Positions 41,572 to 50,500 of a stretch of 61,034 bases of DNA are shown piece by piece. Origin of the DNA: Rhodospirillaceae bacterium (lineage in GTDB: Bacteria; Pseudomonadota; Alphaproteobacteria; UBA8366); contig PBKG01000008.1 in NCBI GenBank assembly GCA_002722095.1, positions 1 through 61,034 on the forward strand. The letters are read 5' to 3'. Every line of letters begins with the position of its first letter. Within the stretch, counting starts at the first letter, position 1. The notes below the pieces were generated by a model, which was given only the letters and a program-made list of their open reading frames with translations, was not told where the DNA came from and did not search any database. Both the position numbers and the translations under genes were made by a program.

Positions 41572-43868
41572 GTGACGATATCAAAAGTCGCGGTACCGGT
41601 GGCGGTAACTATCGTTGGGTCGGTAACGTTACCCGACGTCCCGATGGTGTCGATAAGGTAACCGGGCGAGCCCGTTACGGTGACGACATGGTGTTACCTG
41701 GCATGTTGCATATGAAGATGCTGAGGAGCCCTCATGCGCATGCGAAAATTCTTTCGATCGACACGTCGGAAGCCGAGGCGATGAAGGGCGTGAAGGCGAT
41801 CGTAACCCACAAAGATGTACCCGATCATCCATTGGCGAAGCCACCCTATGGGCCTCAGGTCAGCGATTTTCACGATATCTCACGCAATATAATGGCGCGG
41901 GAAAAGGCGCTCTATGACGGCCATGCGATAGCGGCCGTAGCGGCAACCACCGAATTAATTGCCAAGAAAGCGGTTCGGAAGATCAAAGTAGAATATGAAG
42001 TGCTCCCGCACGTAATGGATCCCTACGAAGCTGCGCAACCGGGTGCTCCGATCTTGCACGAACATCAATTCACGCATGGTCTTGAGCCGGAGCCGACTGA
42101 GCCGTCGAATCTTTTTCGCACGGTTGGTGGCGAACAAGGCGATCTTGAAAAGGGGTTTGCCGAAGCGGATTTGGTAATCGAGCGAGAGTTTTCTTCGCAG
42201 CCTGTTCATCAAGGCTATATCGAGCCTCTGGCCTGCGTTGCATCCACGTCGGAAGATGGCGCCGTCGAGCTCTGGACATCGACGCAAGGCCACTTCGTCG
42301 CGCGAACCCTGCTTTCCCGTCTTCTCAAATTGGAAATGAGCAAATTCCGGGTCACTGCGTCCGAAATCGGCGGCGGCTTTGGCGGAAAGACGACGATCTA
42401 TCACGAGCCGGCGGCAATTTTGCTATCCATGAAAACCGGGCGTCCGGTGCGTAGTGTTATGACACGTGGTGAAGTATTGCGTGCGACCGGACCCACTGTC
42501 GGTTCCGTTTGCCGGATCAAGATGGGTGCCAACAAAGATGGTACCCTGGTCGCGGGTGATGCGGAGATTTGGTATCAGGCCGGTGCCTTTAAGGGCTCTC
42601 CAGTTGGACGGGCCGCCGACACGTTCTTCTCACCCTACAATATTCCCCATGCCCGAACCGCCTGCCATGACGTTTGCGTCAATCGACCGAAGGCGGCGGC
42701 GTATCGGGCGCCGGGCGCTCCGATGGCGACCTGGGCCACGGAAGCGGTAATAAACGAGTTTGCCGAGGAATTCGGAATCGATCCCATCGATATGCGCCTC
42801 AAAAATGCGGTTAAGGAGGGCGATAAGAGCCTTATGGGAACCACCCACGGCCGCATCGGTTGCATCGAAGTGTTAGAAGCGGCGAAGAACCATCCTCACT
42901 ACAAGGCTTCGTTAAAGGCCGGCCAAGGTCGCGGGTTCGCGCTCGGTTATTGGCTCCATGGCGGCGGATTGAGCAGTGCGTCCGCAAACTTATTGGACGA
43001 CGGCACCTTGACCCTTTCGCTCGGCACGCCGGACATCGGCGGCTCCCGCTCATCGATGCGGGCGATGGCCGCCGAAGAACTCGGTATCGAACTCGAATTG
43101 GTGAAGCCCGCCGTCGTCGATACAGCGGCGCTCGGTTACAACCATCTCACCGCAGGAAGTCGGACCACCTATGCAACCGGTATGGCAGTGGTGAATGCGA
43201 CCCGCGAAATCATAGAAAAGCTATGTGCGCTAGCGGCGTTGAAATGGGAAATTCCGGTGGAAGAAGTGCGTTGGGACTCAGGGCAGGCTCTTCCGGCGGA
43301 TAAACATTCGGACAAGATCGAGCCGTTAACTCTACAGCAATTGGCGAGAATGGCGCCGGGGACTGTTGGTCCCATTGCCGGTCATTCGGAAATTAACGCC
43401 AAAGGTCCCGGTGCTGCGTTCTGCGCGCAAATTAGTGACGTGGAAATAGATCCGGAAACCGGGTTTACCGCGCCAATTCGTCATACGGTCATTCTGGATG
43501 CGGGACGCGCGATTTCGCCGGACTATGTCGAAGGTCAGATGCAAGGTGGCGCGGTACAGGGGATCGGCTGGGCCTTGAACGAAGAGTACATCTATGACGA
43601 TCAAGGACGGCTACAGAATACCGGCTTCCTTGACTACCGCATGCCGGTAGCCTCAGACGTCCCGATGATCGATACCTTGATCGTCGAAGTGCCGAATCCG
43701 AACCACCCGTATGGTGTACGGGGAGTAGGCGAGCCGCCCCTCGTGCCGGCACCGGCAGCGGTTGCGCTTGCGGTGGAAGATGCGATCGGCAAGCGTATGG
43801 GTGATTTGCCGATGTCACCGCCGAAAGTGCTCTCGGCGATGGATTCGCTAAAAATGGCAGCCGAATAA
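41568..43868 (+). CDS. Molybdopterin-binding aldehyde/xanthine dehydrogenase-type large subunit
   Basis: A 766-residue catalytic subunit of the CoxL/XdhA family. ARYGDDMVLPGMLHMKMLRS opens the first domain. GGGFGGKT and RAPGAPMATWATEAVINEFA are cofactor-contact regions, and GVGEPPLVPAPAAVALAVED holds the catalytic Glu. The active-site loop reads AYRAPGAP, not the AYRCSFR of form I CO dehydrogenase, so CO oxidation is not supported; hydroxylation of an aldehyde or N-heterocycle is more likely. No dedicated maturation gene (XdhC/CoxD-like) lies in the window. Confidence 0.94.
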   Translation: MSDDIKSRGTGGGNYRWVGNVTRRPDGVDKVTGRARYGDDMVLPGMLHMKMLRSPHAHAKILSIDTSEAEAMKGVKAIVTHKDVPDHPLAKPPYGPQVSDFHDISRNIMAREKALYDGHAIAAVAATTELIAKKAVRKIKVEYEVLPHVMDPYEAAQPGAPILHEHQFTHGLEPEPTEPSNLFRTVGGEQGDLEKGFAEADLVIEREFSSQPVHQGYIEPLACVASTSEDGAVELWTSTQGHFVARTLLSRLLKLEMSKFRVTASEIGGGFGGKTTIYHEPAAILLSMKTGRPVRSVMTRGEVLRATGPTVGSVCRIKMGANKDGTLVAGDAEIWYQAGAFKGSPVGRAADTFFSPYNIPHARTACHDVCVNRPKAAAYRAPGAPMATWATEAVINEFAEEFGIDPIDMRLKNAVKEGDKSLMGTTHGRIGCIEVLEAAKNHPHYKASLKAGQGRGFALGYWLHGGGLSSASANLLDDGTLTLSLGTPDIGGSRSSMRAMAAEELGIELELVKPAVVDTAALGYNHLTAGSRTTYATGMAVVNATREIIEKLCALAALKWEIPVEEVRWDSGQALPADKHSDKIEPLTLQQLARMAPGTVGPIAGHSEINAKGPGAAFCAQISDVEIDPETGFTAPIRHTVILDAGRAISPDYVEGQMQGGAVQGIGWALNEEYIYDDQGRLQNTGFLDYRMPVASDVPMIDTLIVEVPNPNHPYGVRGVGEPPLVPAPAAVALAVEDAIGKRMGDLPMSPPKVLSAMDSLKMAAE

Positions 43869-43871
43869 CGA

Positions 43872-45176
43872 TCAGGGTGTGACCCGGTAAACCCGGGTCG
43901 CAAATCCTTCGAGCTTTTCGCTCCAGCCTTTCGCCGTCGTTTTTGGTTTGGCACTGTAGGTGAATTCAACCGAGACCGATTTAGGCGATTTAGCGAGTTG
44001 GAATTCCGCCTCAAGTGCTGTCTCGTCCAAATTTGCGGCGATCACATAAATCTGATTTTCACTCTCTTTTATGATTACCCGGACCGGCACCTCAGAGACG
44101 GATTTACCGGAGATGAAAACACGTAGCTTCCTTTTCGAAGTTGGTAAGAGGATCAACGGTGTAAGTTTTTTCATTTCACCGTTGATCTTTTTAGTTTCGC
44201 TCCAGAGCGCGCGGCTCTTGGTTAACTGTGCGTTCGTTGCCTCGAGGGGGGGGCGTTTCGTCAGTGCTCGGTGACGGTTGATCGGATTCGGTGCCATGCC
44301 GACTACCGCACCGTCACGGGTTACGAAGCTGTCGAATGCAAAGAAAATGATTCCGGTTGCGCCGTGTATCAACGACGCATAGGTCATAGCGCGAAGTTGC
44401 GCCGGGGACGGCATGGTCCAGCGTTCCGTGGGTTTTGTGAAAGCCTGAAGGACCATCCAGAGGGGGCGTTTCTGAGCATTGAGTTCAACCGCTCGACTAA
44501 TCGAGGCAGGAAAATCTTTTGGTGTCGCGAGCGATGCAGTCTTTTTGCCAGTGATCGGATAATGAAAATGAGATGAAACGTCGCCGATGCTGGCCCATAC
44601 TTTCCAGTCCGCCTCGCGCCCTTTGAGGATCGGTCGGTCGAGCGGGAAGATCGGGTGGATACGATCGACGCTGCGGATTTCTGCGACACGTTTATTGAAT
44701 GCAGCAAGCTTGTCGTAGATGGCTTCTTTGGGGAAAAGGCCGGTCGGCTCTTCTTCGAGATACCAAGCCAATATGTTTGGATCGTTGGCGAACCTTTTGA
44801 CTTCTGAGTTCGTAGGATGGTGAAAGATTACCTGCAGCCTGTTAGCGCGGGCGTCTGCGATGATCGCCTCCAGCCGCTGCCCTTCCCAAGGATGAATAGT
44901 ATTGAAACCTGCTGAGGCAATTTGTTGGAAGCTGTAGTCGTGCCCTTTATGACGTCCGGTCAGACTGTGATACAGCGCGATCGGAAAGAACGATTTTCCG
45001 TTCTGATACCGAAACATCAGGCGTCCCATGCGGTCCGTGTGCGGCACACCTTCTTGATAAATCGTCTGCACTGCGCCGTGTAACTCGCGGCGTGCTTCGT
45101 TCGACACGACCTCGGCAGGCAAGATTGTAAATGCCAGCAGGACAAGGCCATAAAGTATCGCCGTCGGTTTATGCAC
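43872..45176 (-). CDS. Secreted glycoside-hydrolase-like (TIM-barrel) protein
   Basis: A 434-residue protein with an N-terminal signal peptide (AILYGLVLLAFTILPAEVVS). The core resembles a glycosidase TIM barrel: FFPIALYHSL, ASAGFNTIHPWEGQRLEAII, LQVIFHHPTN, and ILAWYLEEEPTGLFP with acidic residues 141-143 at the end of a strand, where clan A enzymes place the acid/base. RPLWMVLQAF and YASLIHGATGIIFFAFDSF follow. The C-terminal part is beta-rich (about 345-434). I cannot name a GH family. The start is GTG, overlapping the upstream monooxygenase gene by 8 bases. Confidence 0.6.
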   Translation of the reverse strand: MHKPTAILYGLVLLAFTILPAEVVSNEARRELHGAVQTIYQEGVPHTDRMGRLMFRYQNGKSFFPIALYHSLTGRHKGHDYSFQQIASAGFNTIHPWEGQRLEAIIADARANRLQVIFHHPTNSEVKRFANDPNILAWYLEEEPTGLFPKEAIYDKLAAFNKRVAEIRSVDRIHPIFPLDRPILKGREADWKVWASIGDVSSHFHYPITGKKTASLATPKDFPASISRAVELNAQKRPLWMVLQAFTKPTERWTMPSPAQLRAMTYASLIHGATGIIFFAFDSFVTRDGAVVGMAPNPINRHRALTKRPPLEATNAQLTKSRALWSETKKINGEMKKLTPLILLPTSKRKLRVFISGKSVSEVPVRVIIKESENQIYVIAANLDETALEAEFQLAKSPKSVSVEFTYSAKPKTTAKGWSEKLEGFATRVYRVTP

Positions 45177-46950
45177 GGGAAGGGCGTGTCAGCGGCATGA
45201 GGCCTTCTTCGCAGGCCTTAATTTGGAGCGCTAGATATTTCGAGTAGATACGGCATTGCGCAAAGCTACCGGCGATATACCAAAGGCCCGGCTGTCCCGT
45301 GCGTGTCCACATTGATCGTAGTTCTTGAAGTTCAGGCTCGAAGCCCCAAATGCCACCAACCCGATCAGCAACCTCATCGCCAAAATGTCGGCGGGTCATT
45401 TCGGCTTGGCCTTCAAAACCCGTAGCGAGTACTACCAAGTCGGCGGATAATATCTCGCCCGATTTTAGTTCGAGACCGCTCTCTGTGAATCGCACCATGT
45501 TCTCGCTTTGCAACAACGAGATCATTTCTTCTGCAAGTAGATCGGAACAGCCGACATTGAAATAGTAGCCGCCGCCATATTCGAGATATTTGAATTGCCA
45601 GCCGGTATCGTCGTCGCCGAAATCGAGTTTGAACCCGATAGATTCGAGTTTGTCGAGTAGACTGCGATCAAGTTCCTTGGCTTGCGCGGTAATTAGTTGG
45701 TGTGTCTTTTTTTGAAGTTCGAGCGGAACGGAGCTGACGATGAGATCGCAATCCTCCATCGATGGGCCTTCGTCATAAAGTGCATAGGGTAGTTGAGCGC
45801 TCGGTTCCACATTGACGATCATGGTTGAACCGCGCTGGATCATCGTGACCTCCGCACCGTGAGAATAAAGATCCTGAGCAATGTCGTGCCCGCTATTACC
45901 GGTCCCGACAATCAGTGCTTTCTTGTCCTTCCATTGGGTGGCCTCGGTGTACTCGCCTGAATGAAGAACGGTTCCGCGAAAGTCGTCGAGGCCTGGCAAT
46001 TGGGGCCGAATTGGGACCGCGCTTACGCCGGTCGCCATAACAATGTGGCGGATTTTCATCTCGCGTTTGTTGCCATCGGCGTTTGTTAGAACGGCGGTCC
46101 ACTCTTGCCGGTCATCGTCATAGGTCGCGGTCTCAAAGCCGGTCTCGGTCCAAACATTGAGTTCCATGCTTTCCGCATAGGCCTCGAACCAATTCGCGAT
46201 TTTGTCTTTGGGAATATATTTGGGCCAATTAGGCGGAAAGGGCATGTAGGGCATGTGATTGACATGCACTTGGTTGTGCAGCGTCAGCGCGTGATAGCGC
46301 AGTCGCCAATTGTCGCCGAGGCGCTCCTCGCGATCGACGATTAGGGTGTCCAGTCCTAGTTGGATAAGGCGCGTGCCGATAGAAAGACCTGCTTGACCGG
46401 CGCCAACCACCAGTACATCGGGGTCGCGGTTTTCGAATGCGGAAGATTCGACGCGGCGGTCGAGCCAGTTAGGACCGGAAAAGTCACGTGAATAGATAGT
46501 TCCGCTCGGTCGTGCGTTGCCAACTTGTTCCTCGTGGCCGGCGATTTCATCGAGCGCGGTGAGTAAAGTCCAAGCTTTCGCTTGGCCGTTTTCTTCTGCA
46601 ATTAAACGGATAATTCCGGTGCCATGGCCAAATGCAGTTGCAAAGCGGAAAATGGCCTCGATACATTCCGTCCCCGCCCGGGTGACTTGTCGGGGTGGCG
46701 TCCGGTCGGGATCGATTTCGAAGGACGATGGCTTGGCAGTTTTTGTAGCAGGCAATATCTCAGCAAGAATTGCCGAACTTCCGCTCACGGTTTTGATATC
46801 CCAGGTGAACGCCAGCAAATCTCGCCAATGCGCGTCTTCGCGGAATAGTGTGCCAAGCGCACTATCGTCGGAATGCGACAATGCGCTCTCGAAGCTCGAG
46901 AGCCAATTTGTTGCCGCGTCGCTATAGGATGGCTCAACCCGGTCCAACAT
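45169..46950 (-). CDS. Flavin-containing monooxygenase with N-terminal NTF2-like domain
   Basis: A 593-residue protein. Residues about 10-145 resemble a SnoaL/NTF2-like domain (SALSHSDDSALGTLFREDAH). The rest is a class B flavoprotein monooxygenase: FAD fold VVGAGQAGLS (183-188 core), RLGDNWRLRYHALTLHNQVH, NADPH fold ALIVGTGNSGHD (349-354 core) and LVVLATGFEG. Such enzymes oxygenate N- or S-containing compounds or perform Baeyer-Villiger reactions. The domain order is known in bacterial and fungal relatives. It precedes the glycosidase-like gene with an 8-base overlap, an odd pairing. Confidence 0.88.
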   Translation of the reverse strand: MLDRVEPSYSDAATNWLSSFESALSHSDDSALGTLFREDAHWRDLLAFTWDIKTVSGSSAILAEILPATKTAKPSSFEIDPDRTPPRQVTRAGTECIEAIFRFATAFGHGTGIIRLIAEENGQAKAWTLLTALDEIAGHEEQVGNARPSGTIYSRDFSGPNWLDRRVESSAFENRDPDVLVVGAGQAGLSIGTRLIQLGLDTLIVDREERLGDNWRLRYHALTLHNQVHVNHMPYMPFPPNWPKYIPKDKIANWFEAYAESMELNVWTETGFETATYDDDRQEWTAVLTNADGNKREMKIRHIVMATGVSAVPIRPQLPGLDDFRGTVLHSGEYTEATQWKDKKALIVGTGNSGHDIAQDLYSHGAEVTMIQRGSTMIVNVEPSAQLPYALYDEGPSMEDCDLIVSSVPLELQKKTHQLITAQAKELDRSLLDKLESIGFKLDFGDDDTGWQFKYLEYGGGYYFNVGCSDLLAEEMISLLQSENMVRFTESGLELKSGEILSADLVVLATGFEGQAEMTRRHFGDEVADRVGGIWGFEPELQELRSMWTRTGQPGLWYIAGSFAQCRIYSKYLALQIKACEEGLMPLTRPSRA

Positions 46951-47010
46951 TGCGTTTCCTCCCGCTGGCGCGAGTGTCGCGACTTATATGATCGAAATCA
47001 AGGCGTTGAT

Positions 47011-47098
<88 letters not shown>

Positions 47099-47291
47099 AT
47101 CCGGTTCTTGCCAACCAATACTAATTAATAGGTCTCGGCGTCCACGACAAAAGAAGCCGCGTGTGTATCACAAACAGTTCCTTATAAATCAATAAAATGT
47201 GTCATTAAGAGATCACGTGAAAACGAAGCGATGATGTAAAGTCTCGGTGGAACTTAAAAGGCCGGCTGGTCACAACGATTGGGAACGAACA

Positions 47292-48659
47292 ATGTCAAAA
47301 GTACATGCGAGTGAGGCGAAAACGCAGGAATATCTCGAACGCTATATGGAAGGCGTGAAAAAGCGAAATCCAGGCGAGCCCGAATTCGTCCAAGCGGTCT
47401 TAGAGGTTGCGTCGTCGATTTTTCCCTATATTTCGGACAAGCCGATCTATCATGAAATGCAAATCTTGGAACGCATGGCGGAACCCGAGCGGGTGGTGTC
47501 GTTCCGTGTTCCGTGGACCGATGATGAGGGAAACATCCGAACTAATCGCGGCTTTCGTGTGCAATTCAACTCAGCGATTGGGCCCTATAAGGGCGGGATT
47601 AGATTTCATCCCAGCGTCAATCAATCGATTCTTAAATTTTTGGGTTTCGAGCAGACCTTCAAGAATAGTTTGACCGGTCTTCCCATGGGCGGCGGCAAGG
47701 GTGGAGCTAATTTTAACCCCAAGGGCAAGTCAGACAACGAAGTGATGCGGTTCTGCCAATCTTTTGTGACCGAACTCTATCGCCATATCGGTGAAGATAC
47801 CGACGTGCCGGCCGGTGATATCGGTGTCGGTGGCCGGGAGATCGGCTTTATGTTCGGCCAATACAAGCGCATCACAAATCGGTTCGTTGGTGTGTTAACG
47901 GGCAAGGGGTTGGAATTCGGCGGTTCGAAAATGCGTACCGAAGCGACAGGTTACGGCGCTGTCTTCTTCCTTCGTAACATGTTGGAGCAGCACAAGGACA
48001 CGATGGAGGGGAAACGGGTGTTGATTTCCGGTTCTGGCAACGTTGCGACTCATGCGGCCGAAAAGTGCCTGCATCTTGGTGCTACGCCGATAACAATGTC
48101 CGATTCCGGCGGTTTCATTCATTGCCCCGATGGATTTACGCAAGAGCAAATCGACTGGATCAAGGATCTCAAGACGGTGCGGCGGGGGCGTATCTCCGAG
48201 GCTGCGGACGAATTCGACAAAATTACTTTTGGCGAGGGGCGCCCGTGGGGTGTCGAAGCCGATTGTGCGGTCCCGTCCGCAACTCAGAACGAAGTCAGTC
48301 CTGAAGAGGCGGCGATGATGATCAAGAACGGCGTTAAATCAGTGGCTGAAGCGGCGAACATGCCGTGCGAGCAGGGTGCCGTCGAAAATTTCCAAGAGGC
48401 CGGCGTATTGTTCGGGCCGGCGAAGGCGGTCAACGCTGGTGGCGTTGGCGTGTCGGGACTTGAAATGAGTCAGAACAGTGCGCGCATCGCTTGGGATGAG
48501 GATCGCTTACGTCAGCTCTTGGAAGATATGATGAAGAATATCCACGACTCTTGCGTCCAATATGGCGAAGGAAAAGACGGTGTGGATTATCTCAAAGGGT
48601 CAAACATTGCCGGATTTGTTAAAGTTGCCGATGCTATGCTGAGTTACGGTCACGTTTAA
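47292..48659 (+). CDS. gdhA: NADP-specific glutamate dehydrogenase
   Basis: A 455-residue hexameric GDH of the short (about 450-residue) class that assimilates ammonium into glutamate. FRVQFNSAIGPYKGGIRFHP, LTGLPMGGGKGGANFNPKGK (substrate lysines) and DVPAGDIGVGGREIGFMFGQ are the substrate-domain signatures. ISGSGNVATHAAEKCLHLGA is the cofactor fold. I use the ATG at 47292; an earlier in-frame start at 47247 adds 15 atypical residues. It is followed after 16 bases by a potassium channel gene. The 193-base gap from tRNA-Ser holds its promoter. Confidence 0.96.
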   Translation: MSKVHASEAKTQEYLERYMEGVKKRNPGEPEFVQAVLEVASSIFPYISDKPIYHEMQILERMAEPERVVSFRVPWTDDEGNIRTNRGFRVQFNSAIGPYKGGIRFHPSVNQSILKFLGFEQTFKNSLTGLPMGGGKGGANFNPKGKSDNEVMRFCQSFVTELYRHIGEDTDVPAGDIGVGGREIGFMFGQYKRITNRFVGVLTGKGLEFGGSKMRTEATGYGAVFFLRNMLEQHKDTMEGKRVLISGSGNVATHAAEKCLHLGATPITMSDSGGFIHCPDGFTQEQIDWIKDLKTVRRGRISEAADEFDKITFGEGRPWGVEADCAVPSATQNEVSPEEAAMMIKNGVKSVAEAANMPCEQGAVENFQEAGVLFGPAKAVNAGGVGVSGLEMSQNSARIAWDEDRLRQLLEDMMKNIHDSCVQYGEGKDGVDYLKGSNIAGFVKVADAMLSYGHV

Positions 48660-48675
48660 TCGCGAGGGCTAAAGC

Positions 48676-49332
48676 ATGGTCGCAAGCCTGGTCTCAAGGG
48701 AACATCGATTTACTTTTCTACTGGCCTCCGTACTAGCAATGATCCTGGTGACACCATTTCTCGAACAAATCGAGGATGGGGGATTGCTGCTCGCGTTGGT
48801 TTTTTGGTTCACACTGATATCGGTCGTATTTACGGCGACTGAAAAACTTGCGCGGCGAGTGACAATATTGGTCGTGGCGAGCCTATGGCTGGTGTTGCGG
48901 TTTTCAACACCGCTTGCGGAAGAGCGGTTGTTCCTCGCGGTTGCACAAATCGGATTTATCTTCGTGATGTCGGTATCGCTTTATCATGTGATCCGGGCGC
49001 TCATCGAGGCGGACCGGGTCACGGTCGACATTCTCGCTGGAGGCGTCGCCGTCTATTTGATGTTCAGTATCATTTGGGCGCTTGGGTTTGCGTTGATGGA
49101 AAGTCTGGTGCCAGGAAGTGTATTTGCGTTGCCGGGCCACTTTGCGGAGGCTTGGAACCAGATCTACTATTTCAGTCTCTCCAGCTTGACGACCCTCGGT
49201 TATGGCGACTTTGTCGCGAGTTCCGCGTTCGCCCGTAACTTAGCGGCCTTGGAAGCCGCGCTAGGCGTACTTTATTTGGCTGTGTTCATGGCCAGGTTGA
49301 TAGGTTTATTGCCTGCAGTTCGCTCGAAATAG
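48676..49332 (+). CDS. Two-pore-domain-type potassium/ion channel protein
   Basis: A 218-residue membrane protein with about six hydrophobic segments, the last two flanking a pore loop with the K+ selectivity filter (SLTTLGYGDFVA). It matches the Ion_trans_2 family; there is no regulatory RCK domain. It lies 16 bases after gdhA on the same strand and may be cotranscribed. A link with glutamate, the usual counter-ion of K+ in osmotic adaptation, is attractive but inferred. Confidence 0.9.
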   Translation: MVASLVSREHRFTFLLASVLAMILVTPFLEQIEDGGLLLALVFWFTLISVVFTATEKLARRVTILVVASLWLVLRFSTPLAEERLFLAVAQIGFIFVMSVSLYHVIRALIEADRVTVDILAGGVAVYLMFSIIWALGFALMESLVPGSVFALPGHFAEAWNQIYYFSLSSLTTLGYGDFVASSAFARNLAALEAALGVLYLAVFMARLIGLLPAVRSK

Positions 49333-49339
49333 GACGCCC

Positions 49340-50500
49340 CTAGAGGCGGCTTTCGATGAGCCCCGCGCCTTCAAGCGCGGACAGAACCTGGCTTCGCATT
49401 TCACCGGACAGCAAAATGTTTTCCAACTCGTCAGCAGAGAAGAAATCGCGGCTCTTTATCCATGCGAGAATATTTTCGGGAACATCGTCGGGAACAACCG
49501 CGGTCTCGTGGCGAACCCTATAGAACTGAATTAGTTCTTCGGATGGAAAATTGAAGCTTGGGAAGCCGTCCTGAGTTGAGGAAAGTTTTTGGTAATTGGA
49601 GAAAAATTCACGCGCTTCCGGTGACTTGATCAATGTTGCCAATTCATCGGTAATAGCCCCCAAATGCGTATCGTGAGCTTCCGTATCGTCAAGTGACGGG
49701 AGAGGTTGGCGTAGCAATGGTACTTGGGCGAGGTGGGCGAAGATCATTTTCAGGAAATCTCGTCCATTGCAGTGCTCGAGACGATAGCTTAGATGCAAAG
49801 TTGCGTCGCTTGAGGCGAGGGCATCGTGATACTGCCCCTTTGGCAGATACAATACATCACCCGGAGACAATTCCGGTTGCATCAAGATGTCACCTTTCAA
49901 GTCGTCTACCCGATCGCTCAGTTTGGCACTTTCGTGATCCGTACCGGTCAACGGCTCTTCATATCGATTCTTGTAAATATTCCAAACCTTGCGGCCTTCG
50001 GTTTGAAAGATGAACACGTCGTTATGGTCAAAATGACTGACAAAGCCTTTCTTGCTTTCCCATGAAGCAATGATGTGTAGCTCCACATAGCATCGGAATA
50101 CGCTTTCCAAAGTCGCGCTAAGCGACGCGAGGGGTTCTGTCTGGCTCTGGCAAAAATCGAGAACGAGGGAAGGCTTTTGGCGAAGACACCCGAGTAATTT
50201 TTCGCGATCCAGTCGATGCGGTCCGAAAACCGAATCCGTATCGGAATTCGCGCAATAGTCATCGGCCTTCAGTGCCTGACCATTGGCGACGAGGGTCAAA
50301 TTCGTGCCGGTCCAGTAGGCTCCTTCATTAATGATCTCATCAAAATCCTGCCATGAAAAAAGGTCGGATAACTTTGAGGTATCTCCCTTTATGTAAAGCG
50401 GCTTTTGGCCAAGAAATTCAGCGAAGAATCGTTCTCGGCCGATTGGAGATATCAAATGCTCGAAAGTGTGACGCTGTGATTGCATTGGAGGACTAGACAA
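49340..50500 (-). CDS. JmjC/cupin-fold 2-oxoglutarate oxygenase (RoxA-like), intact
   Basis: A 386-residue protein of the cupin_4/JmjC family, related to ribosomal oxygenase RoxA/YcfD. The iron ligands are His156-x-Asp158 in FVSHFDHNDVFIFQTEGR and His225 in YLPKGQYHDALAS; EGRKVWNIY is the typical following strand. A C-terminal helical, winged-helix-like region of about 130 residues follows, as in RoxA. RoxA-type enzymes hydroxylate ribosomal protein residues. It overlaps the upstream paralogue by 8 bases and is the last gene of a TauD - JmjC - JmjC unit. Confidence 0.87.
   Translation of the reverse strand: MSSPPMQSQRHTFEHLISPIGRERFFAEFLGQKPLYIKGDTSKLSDLFSWQDFDEIINEGAYWTGTNLTLVANGQALKADDYCANSDTDSVFGPHRLDREKLLGCLRQKPSLVLDFCQSQTEPLASLSATLESVFRCYVELHIIASWESKKGFVSHFDHNDVFIFQTEGRKVWNIYKNRYEEPLTGTDHESAKLSDRVDDLKGDILMQPELSPGDVLYLPKGQYHDALASSDATLHLSYRLEHCNGRDFLKMIFAHLAQVPLLRQPLPSLDDTEAHDTHLGAITDELATLIKSPEAREFFSNYQKLSSTQDGFPSFNFPSEELIQFYRVRHETAVVPDDVPENILAWIKSRDFFSADELENILLSGEMRSQVLSALEGAGLIESRL

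Noticed and set aside
41568..43868. Form I carbon monoxide dehydrogenase (coxL)
   Set aside because: The active-site loop is AYRAPGAP, lacking the AYRCSFR signature, so only a general molybdenum hydroxylase call is supported.
47162..47172. TGTGTATCACA, a possible Crp box upstream of gdhA
   Set aside because: The half-sites have one base between them instead of six, so it does not fit the Crp consensus; a second TGTG/TCAC pair near 47200 has ten bases between halves.
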